Shown here one piece after another: positions 1 to 8,703 of a stretch of DNA of 40,408 bases. The notes below the pieces were generated by a model that did not search any database, was not told the origin of the DNA, and saw nothing but the letters and a program-made list of their open reading frames with translations. The position numbers were made by a program, and so were the translations under genes. Within the stretch, counting starts at the first letter, position 1; each line of letters starts with the position of its first letter. Origin of the DNA: CAZSXU01 sp964610505 (GTDB lineage Bacteria > Arandabacterota > Arandabacteria > JAGLYR01). The DNA lies in assembly GCA_964610505.1 (NCBI GenBank), contig CAZSXU010000031.1:1-40408 (forward strand). The letters run 5' to 3'.

Positions 1-439
1 GCAGTTCTGGCTCGAATGGACAGCCAAAGAACCTGCGCACCGATGCGTATATGCCGGAAGGAACCACCGGTGAGAGCGGATTAGTGTACAGCCGGTATCT
101 CCTGTCTAGCATCTGCTCTACGCGTTGCCTGAAAGACACTTCCGGGTCAGTGACACTAATCGTGAAAGCGAGCAGCCCTCTCAAAGCACATGAAAAAGCA
201 ATTAGGAGAAGCAGGGCAGCCACCACATACACTTTGCGTGCCCGAACAACATGTCTACTTCCCCAAATGTGTGCTACGAGTGTCACTGCGCATATGAACA
301 GCAGCTGGGTCTTGAGGTATCGCCCGAGGGTTTCCCAGAAATAGTTGACAGCGGCGGCCAAGAACAGAGACCACAGAGCGACAGTGACCAAGAGAACACG
401 AATGTCCTTAGGTGGGAATTTCTTCTCTTCCATAGCCAT
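1..439 (-). CDS. Partial hypothetical membrane protein, cut by the left edge
   Basis: An open frame of 146 codons runs leftward from ATG at 439 to the window edge without a stop. The product starts MAMEEKKFPPKD and has three hydrophobic segments: about residues 14-32 (RVLLVTVALWSLFLAAAV), 46-58 (LLFICAVTLVAHIW) and 69-91 (VYVVAALLLLIAFSCALRG). A polar stretch rich in Arg and Tyr follows (EQMLDRRYRLYTNPLSP). I recognise no family. An in-frame ATG at 481, directly after a stop codon, is an alternative start; neither has a strong Shine-Dalgarno. The DNA here and up to about 900 is visibly less GC-rich than the rest of the window, and codon use is less biased, which hints at transfer or weak selection. 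The next gene on this strand (addA) ends 620 bp upstream, so this gene has its own promoter or is not expressed. Confidence 0.6.
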   Translation of the reverse strand, partial: MAMEEKKFPPKDIRVLLVTVALWSLFLAAAVNYFWETLGRYLKTQLLFICAVTLVAHIWGSRHVVRARKVYVVAALLLLIAFSCALRGLLAFTISVTDPEVSFRQRVEQMLDRRYRLYTNPLSPVVPSGIYASVRRFFGCPFEPEL

Positions 440-481
440 AAGCCCCGAAAACCAGATGAGATGGACATTCGGCACAGCCAT

Positions 482-1058
482 TTACCCAGGGGTTGCCGAG
501 TGGCCCGTTGTCCCACGTTGTGAGAGTCTAGGACGGGTACCTGGTAAGTCAAGTCAGAACTTCTTAGCTCTTGAATAATCAGGAACGCACAGACCGCTTA
601 GTATTCCAGGGATAGGATAGTCGGTTAGTGGTACTGTGATACTTGTGAAGCGAACGGGCGTCACCCGATTCGGTCAACCTGGAGGCGGCTCAACGGACGA
701 GGATGAATCCAATCTACAACGGTTCTGTGCCAGGTCTTGCATTGCCATATAATCGAGGCTAAGTACCCAAATGGAAAAGACCCGCAGACATTCCGGGTGA
801 GCACTGTTTCACATTGCGGTCAAGGCAAGAAGGCACAACAAAACAACAGGTCAGACCCTGGAAGGCGTCATTGCAGGACCTAGCAGCGATCTGAGGGCTC
901 TGTCCTGAAGAAGCCTTCTCGCTCCGAGGAGATCTTTGAGTTTCCGTACCCGAGCTCGGCACTCGAGATCGGAAATCGGAATCGATGCCGATATCGAAAG
1001 CGATACCGACCCCGGCGGCCTCTGGGCCCTTGGGGTGGACCTGAAAGCCCGGTCCGCT
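482..1058. other. Gene-free stretch between addA and the partial membrane gene
   Basis: I find no convincing gene in these 577 bases. Short frames exist on both strands but have neither start signals nor protein-like composition. No tRNA-like clover-leaf or CRISPR repeat is visible. The left half has lower GC than the neighbouring operon. The right end (974-1015) holds a short hexamer-period repeat tract, given separately. No clear rho-independent terminator for addA was seen. Confidence 0.5.
974..1015. repeat. Hexamer-period repeat tract downstream of addA
   Basis: Seven consecutive 6-bp units fit the pattern NNNCGR: AATCGG, AATCGA, TGCCGA, TATCGA, AAGCGA, TACCGA, CCCCGG. A further ATCGG copy lies just upstream out of phase. 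The tract ends 43 bp from the addA stop codon, on its 3' side. It is intergenic and has no stem that would make it a terminator. It resembles in kind the other short-period tracts in this window (8446, 8656, 20926, 31746, 32586, 36479). Confidence 0.6.
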
Positions 1059-4000
1059 TTAGCCCATCACCGGCAGGTCGACGCGGTACGCAACCGCGGG
1101 TTCTATGAAGTAGACATACGCTTCGGCCACCGGCCGGCCCAGGATGGTCCCGACGGCCCGGGCGTACCAGGCCATCTGCTGTTCATACGCCCGGGCCCGG
1201 GCGCCCACCTCCGCCGCCCCGATGCGGTCCGACTTGTAATCCACGAGGACATACCCGTCTCCCGCCCGGAACAGCGCATCGATCACGCCCTGGATGACCA
1301 CGAAATCATCGTCACCTGGATCCGCATCCGGGATCCACTCGGCAGCGGGGACTCTCAGGGTGAAGGGCAGCTCGCGCTCGAGGGTCTCTGCGGACGCCTG
1401 CATCCGCCTTCCGAGATCCGAGCGAAGGAAGGCGGCGAGCTTCTGTTCGATATTCTCGTGAATCAGGGCCGAGATCTGCTCTTCCGGAAGAAGACCGCTC
1501 TCGACCATCGCTTCCATCTGCCGTCGAATCCCACCCTCATCCGGCGGTTCCGACAACGAGAGATGCTCGAGGATCGTGTGGAGGGCCGTCCCTCGCTCTC
1601 CCGGCGACAAGGAGCCATCGTGCCTCGACCCGAACTCCGGAACCTGTTCGAAGACCCCCGAGGGCGAGCGAGCGGGATCGGACTCCTCGACGTCGTCGAT
1701 CCACAGGCCGAGTCGCCTCTCGAGTTTCGTGACGCTCAGCTTCCCCGGGAGCTCCGAGGCCGTTCTCCAGGCGTACGTCCAACGGAGTCGGTCCAGGACC
1801 TTCGCCGTGTCCTCGTCCGGTTCCATTCCCAGGGGTTCCAGGCGCCCCAGACCGGCGGCCAGGGGACGTTCCTTTTCCGGCAGGGGGCGGCACACTCGCC
1901 ACCCTCTCACCTCCTCAGGCGGGTGGACGTGTAGTGTAAAGGGAGCGACGTCCGCCTTCAAAGTCTTCTCCCGAAGGGCTTCGATTCCCCCCCGACGCGA
2001 GGCGAGTACCGGACCCACCCAATCCATGGGCGTCCGCGCCCTGCCGAACGGATTTCGCCCGGCCGCGGCAATCCATGTTTCCGGGTCCTCTTCCGGATCC
2101 ACCGTCCCACTCAGAATCAGATGTTCCTTCGCTCGTGTCATGCCCACATAGAGAATCCGGAGCTCCTCGGCGAGGGAGCGCCCGCGCATTCGATCCCGCA
2201 CGATCTGGAGCGCTACCGAGGACCGGCGTTCCCGCCGGACCGGATCGACGTCGGCGCAGGCCACGCCCAGATCCCGGTCGAAGAGAACATCGCTCGAGAG
2301 ATCTTTCAGGTTGAATCTCTTCCCGAGATCTGGGAGGAAGACAACGGGAAACTCGAGCCCCTTGCTCTTGTGGATACTCATCACCCGGACCGCGTCTTCC
2401 CCCTCCCCGGCGCCCGGTGGTTGACCGAAATCCCCCTCGGCCTCCAGCAGCCGGTCGATGAAAGCGAGAAACCGCCGGAGCCCCTGGGTTCGGAACCGGT
2501 CGAACTGGCGGGCGCGATCGTGGAGCTGAAGGAGATTGGCGCGTCGGCGCTCCCCGTTATCGAGTCCCATGACGTAGGCGGGATACTGTGTCTCGGCGAA
2601 GATTCGGCCGACCAGATCGGCCAGGGGGCCTCGCCTCGCCAATGTCCGCCAGGTCTCCAGGCGCGCCAGGAAGCGGTCGACCGTCTCCCTCACGTTCTTG
2701 TTCGAACCGCTGTCCCGGTACTCCGCCAAGGCATCGTAGAAGTCGTCATCCCTCTTTCCCAGACGCACACAAACGAGATCCTCTTCACTCAATCCCACGA
2801 GCGGCGATCGAAGAACGGCCGCCAGCGGAATGTCCTGGAGCGGGTTATCGATCACCCGGAGAAGCGACACCAGATCTCGGATTTCCGTCGCCGTCAGATA
2901 TCCCGACGCGGCCTCGGTATAGACGGGGATCCCCCCGCCCCCAAGGACATCCATATAGACGGCCGCTTTGTGCTTACGGGCCCGAAGGAGCACCACGATA
3001 TCCCGATAGGCGAGCGGGCGGTATTCGCCGGAGCCGTTTATTCGAACCCGCATCCCCTCACCCATGAGTTCGTCGATCCGGCGCGCGACGAAAAGCGCTT
3101 CCCGCTCCGCCGCTTCCCAATCCTCGATTTCGCCGGGCTCTTCTTCCTCCCCTTCCCCCCGTTCGATGTTCCGCGGCAGAAGATGGATCTCCACCGGCAA
3201 GGGATCGCGCGCCGCCGCCCCGGAATACGGGGGGTACCCGGCCGAGTAGACCAACCGGGCGCACTCGTCATACAGAATCTCCGACTCGCCCTCGCGCATC
3301 AGAATCTCGAAACACGCGTTCACCGCGTCGATCACTCCCCGGCGCGACCGGAAGTTCTCCCTGAGGTCGATGCACCTATGGTCTCCCTCGGCTTCCGGCA
3401 ACGATCGTCTGTAGCGCTCGTGAAAGACGTCGGGCTCCGCCTGGCGGAATCGGTAGATGCTCTGTTTCACGTCGCCGACGGTGAAGAGATTCGGGCGTTC
3501 GTCTCCACCGGGGGGACGCGAGACGAGGGTGAGAATCCTTTCCTGGACCCGATTGGTATCCTGGTATTCGTCGACCAGTACATGGTGGAAGCGTTCCCGG
3601 AGCGCGCGAGCCACCCCTGTAGACTCATCCTCCAGGATTTCGAGGCACCGCCGCTCCAGGTCGTCGAAGTCCAGAAGCGCTCGCGCGGCCTTGGCCGAGG
3701 CGTAGTCCTTCTCGAACTCCTCCGCCAATCGCAGGATTCGCGAGCCCAGGGGAGCGAGAGATTCAATTTCCGCTCGGACGTCCTCCCATCCTCTTCCCGC
3801 CGTATCGGTCCGAAGGTCCCGGAGCGTCTCCCGAACCTTGTCCATCGCCTTGCCCAACCCCTCACCCCAGGTGTTGTCCTTCTTCGGAATGCGGGGACGC
3901 GTGCCGGGATCGTAGGCCCGAACTGCCTGCAGCACGGATTCCGGATCTCCCGTCTCGAGCATCGCCAGCCAGCCCCCGGCCGCCTCCTCCGGGCCCCCGA

Positions 4001-4766
4001 GGTACGCCCGGTAAGGCTCTCCAACGGCATCCGGAGGCATCCTCCCCCGGGCGCGGCCGCAGACGTCCAGGAATTCCTCGATGCGATGGCGAATGTAGGC
4101 ACCGAAGCCCTCCCGCCAGAAATCGAGGACGCTCTCATCGATGGTCTCGTCTCGAATTTTCTTCAGGATACCCCGGTCCGGGAAGGTCTGGAGCTGGGCG
4201 TAGATATTGAGGACGGTTTCCTTCAGTGCGGCGTCCAGATTCCACCCACCGTAACGGAGCACGGCGTCGCGAAAAAGGCGATCCTCCGGGTCCCCGTATC
4301 GCGCCTCAAACAAACCGTCCAGGACGTCTCGGCGGAGAATCTCTCCTTCTCCCTCTTCCATCACGGCGAATTCCGGATCCAGACCGCCGCCGTCGGAGTT
4401 TTTCGGAACGATGTGGAAGTTCTGCCGGACGACCTCGTGGCAGAACGCATGGAGGGTGGAGACGGCGGCCTTGTCGAGAAGGAGAATCTGCCGCGCCAGA
4501 CGCGACTCACCGGTTTCCCGCCACCTCTTTCGAAGCGCTTCACCGATTCGGGATTTCAGTTGCTGCGCGGCGGCATCCGTGAAGGTCACCGCCAGGATCT
4601 CGTCGACGTCCGCGCGTGGCTCGGCTTCGGTCACCAGATGAATGAAGCGCCCCACGAGCACCGTCGTCTTGCCGGCCCCGGCGGCGGAGGACACAATGAG
4701 ATTCCCGCCGGTTTCGGTAACCGCCCGGAGCTGGCCGTCGGTCAGTCGTGGGGAATTCTCAGACAT
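1059..4766 (-). CDS. addA: AddA: ATP-dependent helicase/nuclease subunit A
   Basis: 1235 aa, the normal AddA length. It is a UvrD/SF1 helicase with a C-terminal PD-(D/E)XK nuclease that works with AddB to resect double-strand DNA ends for RecA loading. Visible motifs: Q12; Walker A AAGAGKTT at 28-35; Walker B DEYQD at 399-403; motif III VKQSIYRFRQAEP; motif IV ENFRSR; motif V HKSKGLEFPVVFLP; motif VI YVGMTRAKEHL. The nuclease shows GVIDALF and VLVDYKSD, with D1176 and K1178 as the catalytic pair; as I recall, the Bacillus subtilis catalytic Asp is D1172. The ATG at 4766 overlaps the addB stop by 8 bp (ATGTCTGA), indicating translational coupling. It is the last gene of the sbcD-like/sbcC-like/addB/addA operon. 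All helicase and nuclease residues look intact. Confidence 0.96.
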   Translation of the reverse strand: MSENSPRLTDGQLRAVTETGGNLIVSSAAGAGKTTVLVGRFIHLVTEAEPRADVDEILAVTFTDAAAQQLKSRIGEALRKRWRETGESRLARQILLLDKAAVSTLHAFCHEVVRQNFHIVPKNSDGGGLDPEFAVMEEGEGEILRRDVLDGLFEARYGDPEDRLFRDAVLRYGGWNLDAALKETVLNIYAQLQTFPDRGILKKIRDETIDESVLDFWREGFGAYIRHRIEEFLDVCGRARGRMPPDAVGEPYRAYLGGPEEAAGGWLAMLETGDPESVLQAVRAYDPGTRPRIPKKDNTWGEGLGKAMDKVRETLRDLRTDTAGRGWEDVRAEIESLAPLGSRILRLAEEFEKDYASAKAARALLDFDDLERRCLEILEDESTGVARALRERFHHVLVDEYQDTNRVQERILTLVSRPPGGDERPNLFTVGDVKQSIYRFRQAEPDVFHERYRRSLPEAEGDHRCIDLRENFRSRRGVIDAVNACFEILMREGESEILYDECARLVYSAGYPPYSGAAARDPLPVEIHLLPRNIERGEGEEEEPGEIEDWEAAEREALFVARRIDELMGEGMRVRINGSGEYRPLAYRDIVVLLRARKHKAAVYMDVLGGGGIPVYTEAASGYLTATEIRDLVSLLRVIDNPLQDIPLAAVLRSPLVGLSEEDLVCVRLGKRDDDFYDALAEYRDSGSNKNVRETVDRFLARLETWRTLARRGPLADLVGRIFAETQYPAYVMGLDNGERRRANLLQLHDRARQFDRFRTQGLRRFLAFIDRLLEAEGDFGQPPGAGEGEDAVRVMSIHKSKGLEFPVVFLPDLGKRFNLKDLSSDVLFDRDLGVACADVDPVRRERRSSVALQIVRDRMRGRSLAEELRILYVGMTRAKEHLILSGTVDPEEDPETWIAAAGRNPFGRARTPMDWVGPVLASRRGGIEALREKTLKADVAPFTLHVHPPEEVRGWRVCRPLPEKERPLAAGLGRLEPLGMEPDEDTAKVLDRLRWTYAWRTASELPGKLSVTKLERRLGLWIDDVEESDPARSPSGVFEQVPEFGSRHDGSLSPGERGTALHTILEHLSLSEPPDEGGIRRQMEAMVESGLLPEEQISALIHENIEQKLAAFLRSDLGRRMQASAETLERELPFTLRVPAAEWIPDADPGDDDFVVIQGVIDALFRAGDGYVLVDYKSDRIGAAEVGARARAYEQQMAWYARAVGTILGRPVAEAYVYFIEPAVAYRVDLPVMG

Positions 4767-7700
4767 CGCTTCCCGCCTCGAGTGTCCGGACCACGTCCTC
4801 GCGTTTCACGGGATCCAGAATCCGGTAATGGTTCTCCGGCCGCTCGAATCGGCACACCGCCATGTAGTCGCAGTACGTGCAGGCGGCCGATCGGCGGATT
4901 CGACAGGGTTCAACGGCCACCCGGCCCGAGAGAACACCGTCCCCGATTTCTCGCAGCCGCTCTTCCGTGGTTCGAAGCAGCCGGTCCAATACGCCCTCCG
5001 GAAGATGATCCGAAGTCGAGAGCTTCCCGAGCCCCCCCTCCTTCTTCCGGTACATCGAATGGAGCCGGGATGATTGTTGGGGCTCGATCTCCCGATCCAG
5101 CCGGAAGGCGCTCTCCTCGCCGTAGACGCCCCGCATCCGAAACTCCTTGAGGCCGGGCGGTTCGTCTCGCACATCGTCGGACGGCCCGCCCTTCACTTTC
5201 CTTATGGGCCTGCCGAGGGGGGCGAAGAAGGCCCCGGCCGGCTGGACGGCGTTCACGGCCAGCGTCTCCTGTGGCGCCGATTGCAGGGCCAGAAGGTACG
5301 TCGTCAGCTGGAGCGCCAGCCCTCTCTCCACTTTCCACAGATCCAGCCTCTGATCCGAGAGCTTGTAGTCGATCACCCGCGCGAGGAGCGGTTCGGTTCC
5401 GGGAACAACGTCCACGCGATCGATCCGTCCCCGGATGGTGAGCCTCCGTCCCTTTCCCAGGTCCAGATCCGGCGCGTTCCGGAATTGGAGCTCGGCCGCC
5501 ACGGGCTCGAAGTCGGTCCGTCTCGCCTGGAAGAGGAGCGCCTCGACATATGCTTCCAGGGTCCGCCGCGCCTCCTCCAGGAGGGCGCGGTTCCGTGCGC
5601 TGGCCCGAAGAACGTCCGCCTTTAACCGAGGAACCGCCGCCTCCAGTTCCTCTCTCACAATGGCTCTGCCCGCCTCCGGATCGAGCTCGGCCCACCGCAG
5701 ATTCTCTTCTCGAGTCCTTTCAAAAAACCGGCGGAGCACTTCATGGTAGAGAGATCCGAGGTCCAGCGGCTTGAGTTCAAAGGTGGCGCGCTCGGCGAGA
5801 CCGAGTCCGTGCCGGGCGTAGAACTGGAACGGGCACCGGGCGAATCCCTCGAGACTCACCACGCCCGAGCGAAGCACCCGGCCGTAGAGATCCGCCGCCG
5901 GGCCGGGCCCGAGGACGGCCTGATTGCGGTAGGCCAGCGCGGGCAGAATCTTCTCCAGCGTGTGCCGGATTTGTGAATCGCCCACCCATCGGTCGAACCC
6001 CCTGGCCCACCAGAGGGCCTCCGGCTCCGTTTCGGAGGAACGGGCCCCCGCGACCATCGCCAGGGCCAGGTCCGTCGTGCAAAGCACATCCTTCGGCCCA
6101 TCGGGCGTCTCGTCCCGATCCGGCGCTTCCGCCTCCATTTCCGGGAACAACGACCGCAGGCGGCGGACAAACATCGACGGGAGAAGTTCCCGGCCCTCGT
6201 CATCCGCCCGCGGATAGCTCACCCAGAGGCCCTCACTTGCGCGAGTGAGGGCGATGTAGGCGAAGTACCGCTCCCTGTGGAGTTCCCGCCGCGCGCCGGG
6301 CGCCAGCTCGAATCCCGCGTCCCGGAGGACTTCTCTGTCCCGGTCCGCGAGAAGGGGATCCTCCGCCTTCACGCGCGGGAATACGCCTTCGCCCATACCG
6401 AGAACAAACGCCATGCGGAGATCCGGATGCCGGGAGCGCTCCACGGAACCGACGGTCACCTCGTCCAGCGTCGGAGGGATGAGACCCAGGGTCAGCTGCG
6501 AGAGCCCGGCCTCGAGAATCTCGGAATATCCCCGGAGGTCCATGGTCTCGTCACCCAATCCTTCCACCAGGGCTTCCAGCAGATCGATCACGCTCCGCCA
6601 GACCGTGGCATGTTCCTCCGCCCCGACCGGGTCTCCGGCTTCCTGCGATTCCCCCGCCCATGTCCGGAGGCGTTCGGGTACGCACAGATCCCGGAGCATT
6701 CCGGCAAGGGCCTCCGTGATTTCCCGAACCGTCTTCCTCTCCCCGGACACCCGCCTGTGGAACTCGATCAGATGCTTGAGGGCTTTCCTCCGCACTGTAT
6801 CCACTCGCTCGAGATGGGCTTGCTCCTCGGGACGGACGTCCTCGGTGTCTTCGGGACGGAGGGCCCTCTTGGTCCAGGGATCCTCCACGGTCCATTCCCT
6901 CCCCCTCACCCCAAAAGCCAGGGCGTAGTTCTCCACCTCGTCGACAGCGATACGATCCCGCCCGAGCTGCTTCTGATCCCCCACATCCGGGTCACAGCCG
7001 ACCAGGTCGGTCTTGAGAAACTGAAGCACCGCATCGGCAGGCCAGCCGGTGGCCACGGACCGCAGTGCGGATCGGATGAGCTCGACCAGCGGATGGTGGG
7101 CCACACTCCGCCGATCGTCGATGAAGAACGGAATCTCGTATTCGCTGAAGATGGAGCGGACCAGATCGCCGTAGGGTCCGAGATCCCGGAGAATCAGGGC
7201 CATATCCCGAAAGCGGTAGCCCTGATCCCGGACCCGGAAGAGAATCTCCCGAGCGACGGCCCGGATCTCGCTTCGCCGGTCAGAGGCCATCACCAGATGG
7301 ACCTCCCCCGGGGAACCGTCGAAGACGCGGAACTTCCGTTTGAAGAAATCCGACTCGAGGTGCACAAGCGAGGGGGATTCCTTGAACCGGGGAGGCGATC
7401 CGTCGGAAAGCCGTCTGACGGCGGGGAGACGTTCGACGTTCTCGGGAATCCGATCCCGAATTCGAAGGTACGTCTCCTCCGTCGGGTAAAAAGGAGAAAG
7501 CGCATCCAGGTCGGACGGGCTTTCCGGAATTCGGGCCGGATCGAGACAGAGCGAGACGGAAACTTCCTCCGCTCTCTCGATGACGGCGGCCAGGACTTCG
7601 TATTCCTGGGGCGTGAACCCCGAGAAGCCGTCGACCCAGACGCGGGCCCCGTCGAGCCATTTCGACATCGGGAGGCGTTGGGCCAGAAGATCGAGCTGTC

Positions 7701-8250
7701 CCTCCCCGTCCACAAACGTACCTTCGATCTCCCGGTCGAAGGCCTGGTAGACGATGCCCAGATCGTGGAGCTTGAGCGCCAGTGACGTCTCGCCCTGCCC
7801 CGCGTCTACGAGACGGCGATACTGGCCGAGGACGTCTTGGGGAGTCTTCCGGTACCGGCGGAATTCTGCAATACACTTGGCCAGAGAACCCGGAAGTCCG
7901 ACTCGACGTGCCGATGATTTGTACACCACGAGGTCTTCACGGACTCGTCGAAGAACGGAGGCCAGGAACATCTCCCTGCCGAGCTCGTCGAGTGCCGGCA
8001 GGGGCGATCCGCCGATCTCCCCCAGCGTGCGATACGCAAGACGCCGGAAGGAGAGGGGGTAGACTCGAAGGAACCCATCCAACCCGCTCGACCGGAGAAG
8101 CGCCCGCTCCATCTGGTACGTGGATTGATCCGGCACCAGGAGGACAAGAGGGAAACCCTCCGGCGAGCGACGAACCTCCTCGATAATTTCACTCAGGCAG
8201 AGATGCGTTTTTCCCGACCCTGCTCTTCCGAGTATGAAGCGAAATGACAT
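4759..8250 (-). CDS. addB: AddB: ATP-dependent nuclease subunit B with iron-sulfur cluster
   Basis: 1163 aa, full length for AddB. It is the second subunit of the AddAB end-resection nuclease, which degrades one strand and recognises Chi-type sequences. Walker A GRAGSGKT is at residues 8-15. The C-terminal nuclease has VIDYKLSD, with catalytic D961 and K963. Four cysteines that would hold the 4Fe-4S cluster are present: C806 (CPFQFY) and C1124, C1127, C1133 in the pattern C-x2-C-x5-C. The spacing is almost exactly that of the B. subtilis protein (C801, C1121, C1124, C1130, D961, from memory). The start MSFRFILGRAGSGKT agrees with the usual AddB N-terminus. The gene is separated from the upstream ATPase gene by 438 bp rich in repeats, so it may be transcribed by read-through or from a promoter I could not identify. 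Confidence 0.95.
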   Translation of the reverse strand: MSFRFILGRAGSGKTHLCLSEIIEEVRRSPEGFPLVLLVPDQSTYQMERALLRSSGLDGFLRVYPLSFRRLAYRTLGEIGGSPLPALDELGREMFLASVLRRVREDLVVYKSSARRVGLPGSLAKCIAEFRRYRKTPQDVLGQYRRLVDAGQGETSLALKLHDLGIVYQAFDREIEGTFVDGEGQLDLLAQRLPMSKWLDGARVWVDGFSGFTPQEYEVLAAVIERAEEVSVSLCLDPARIPESPSDLDALSPFYPTEETYLRIRDRIPENVERLPAVRRLSDGSPPRFKESPSLVHLESDFFKRKFRVFDGSPGEVHLVMASDRRSEIRAVAREILFRVRDQGYRFRDMALILRDLGPYGDLVRSIFSEYEIPFFIDDRRSVAHHPLVELIRSALRSVATGWPADAVLQFLKTDLVGCDPDVGDQKQLGRDRIAVDEVENYALAFGVRGREWTVEDPWTKRALRPEDTEDVRPEEQAHLERVDTVRRKALKHLIEFHRRVSGERKTVREITEALAGMLRDLCVPERLRTWAGESQEAGDPVGAEEHATVWRSVIDLLEALVEGLGDETMDLRGYSEILEAGLSQLTLGLIPPTLDEVTVGSVERSRHPDLRMAFVLGMGEGVFPRVKAEDPLLADRDREVLRDAGFELAPGARRELHRERYFAYIALTRASEGLWVSYPRADDEGRELLPSMFVRRLRSLFPEMEAEAPDRDETPDGPKDVLCTTDLALAMVAGARSSETEPEALWWARGFDRWVGDSQIRHTLEKILPALAYRNQAVLGPGPAADLYGRVLRSGVVSLEGFARCPFQFYARHGLGLAERATFELKPLDLGSLYHEVLRRFFERTREENLRWAELDPEAGRAIVREELEAAVPRLKADVLRASARNRALLEEARRTLEAYVEALLFQARRTDFEPVAAELQFRNAPDLDLGKGRRLTIRGRIDRVDVVPGTEPLLARVIDYKLSDQRLDLWKVERGLALQLTTYLLALQSAPQETLAVNAVQPAGAFFAPLGRPIRKVKGGPSDDVRDEPPGLKEFRMRGVYGEESAFRLDREIEPQQSSRLHSMYRKKEGGLGKLSTSDHLPEGVLDRLLRTTEERLREIGDGVLSGRVAVEPCRIRRSAACTYCDYMAVCRFERPENHYRILDPVKREDVVRTLEAGSDV

Positions 8251-8445
8251 GACGACTTTCCCGTCGGTGCGCAGTGTGCTTAGGTCCGGGCCTTGCGCCG
8301 CGGCAAAGGTCCGGCGGCTCTTGGCCTCGAGCGTGACGGAAGCTTGGAACCGGCAAGGAAGGTAGCAATCGACTCACCCTGGAAAAACCACGCTCGGGCC
8401 TTCGATCCGGCGAACCTTCACCGCGCCCGGCCCGAGGCATGAGTT

Positions 8446-8473
8446 TTCGCCTCTCTCCTTTCACCTTTCTCCT
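8446..8473. repeat. Heptamer-period repeat tract (TTCNCCT)
   Basis: Four consecutive 7-bp units: TTCGCCT, CTCTCCT, TTCACCT, TTCTCCT. On the minus strand they read AGGNGAA-like. The tract is intergenic, between addB and the SbcC-like gene. Confidence 0.6.
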
Positions 8474-8623
8474 GTCTGCCTCATAGGGCAAGGGTGCGAA
8501 GAATGGGGTCGTAAGGCTCGAGCGTGGGTCTTCTCGCCGAGTAGGATACGGCTGTCTACGCCGTGTCACAGGGCCTTCGCTCGAGCCCAAGGCCCCATCT
8601 TCGTCACCTTGCAGGGCCGGCCG

Positions 8624-8645
8624 CTCTGTGCAATCTGTGGCTAAG
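8624..8645. repeat. Nonamer repeat module (ATCTGTGNA type)
   Basis: Two 9-bp units, TCTGTGCA and ATCTGTGGC, followed by TAAGG. The same module closes the composite repeats at 36404-36449 and 36606-36670 and, inverted, starts the one at 30544. Here it lacks the AAGGCTTTTCGG core of those copies. Confidence 0.6.
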
Positions 8646-8655
8646 GGTTTGGACT

Positions 8656-8703
8656 CTCGCCTTCTCGCCCATTCGCCTTTTCGCCCATTCACCCATTCGT
8701 TAT
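8656..8703. repeat. Octamer-period repeat tract overlapping the SbcC-like stop codon
   Basis: Six consecutive 8-bp units: CTCGCCTT, CTCGCCCA, TTCGCCTT, TTCGCCCA, TTCACCCA, TTCGTTAT. The TGA of the SbcC-like gene (8689-8691) lies inside the fifth unit, and its last residues, EITNG, are encoded by the tract. The tract is therefore partly coding, which sets the protein's C-terminus. Confidence 0.7.

Larger units (their letters stand above)
8251..8688. other. Repeat-rich spacer between the SbcC-like gene and addB
   Basis: No gene is supported in this 438-bp gap; the frames present read Arg/Ser/Pro-rich on both strands. It holds three unrelated short-period tracts in a row: a heptamer array (8446-8473), a nonamer module (8624-8645), and an octamer array that begins here and extends into the end of the SbcC-like gene (8656-8703). 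The spacer splits what is otherwise a tightly packed repair operon, so insertion of these repeats into a formerly shorter junction is a reasonable inference. Confidence 0.6.

Noticed and set aside
482..760. tRNA or other RNA gene in the left gap
   Set aside because: No acceptor stem, T-loop (GGTTCRANNCC) or conserved RNA core was seen.
2121..5150. Long plus-strand open frame (over 1000 codons) opposite addA and addB
   Set aside because: It is antisense to two genes with all catalytic motifs; its translation is rich in Arg, Pro and His with no domain. Long antisense frames are expected in GC-rich coding DNA.
8189..8692. Minus-strand frame of 167 codons across the addB spacer
   Set aside because: It is made largely of the repeat tracts read in one frame; no Shine-Dalgarno or protein-like composition.
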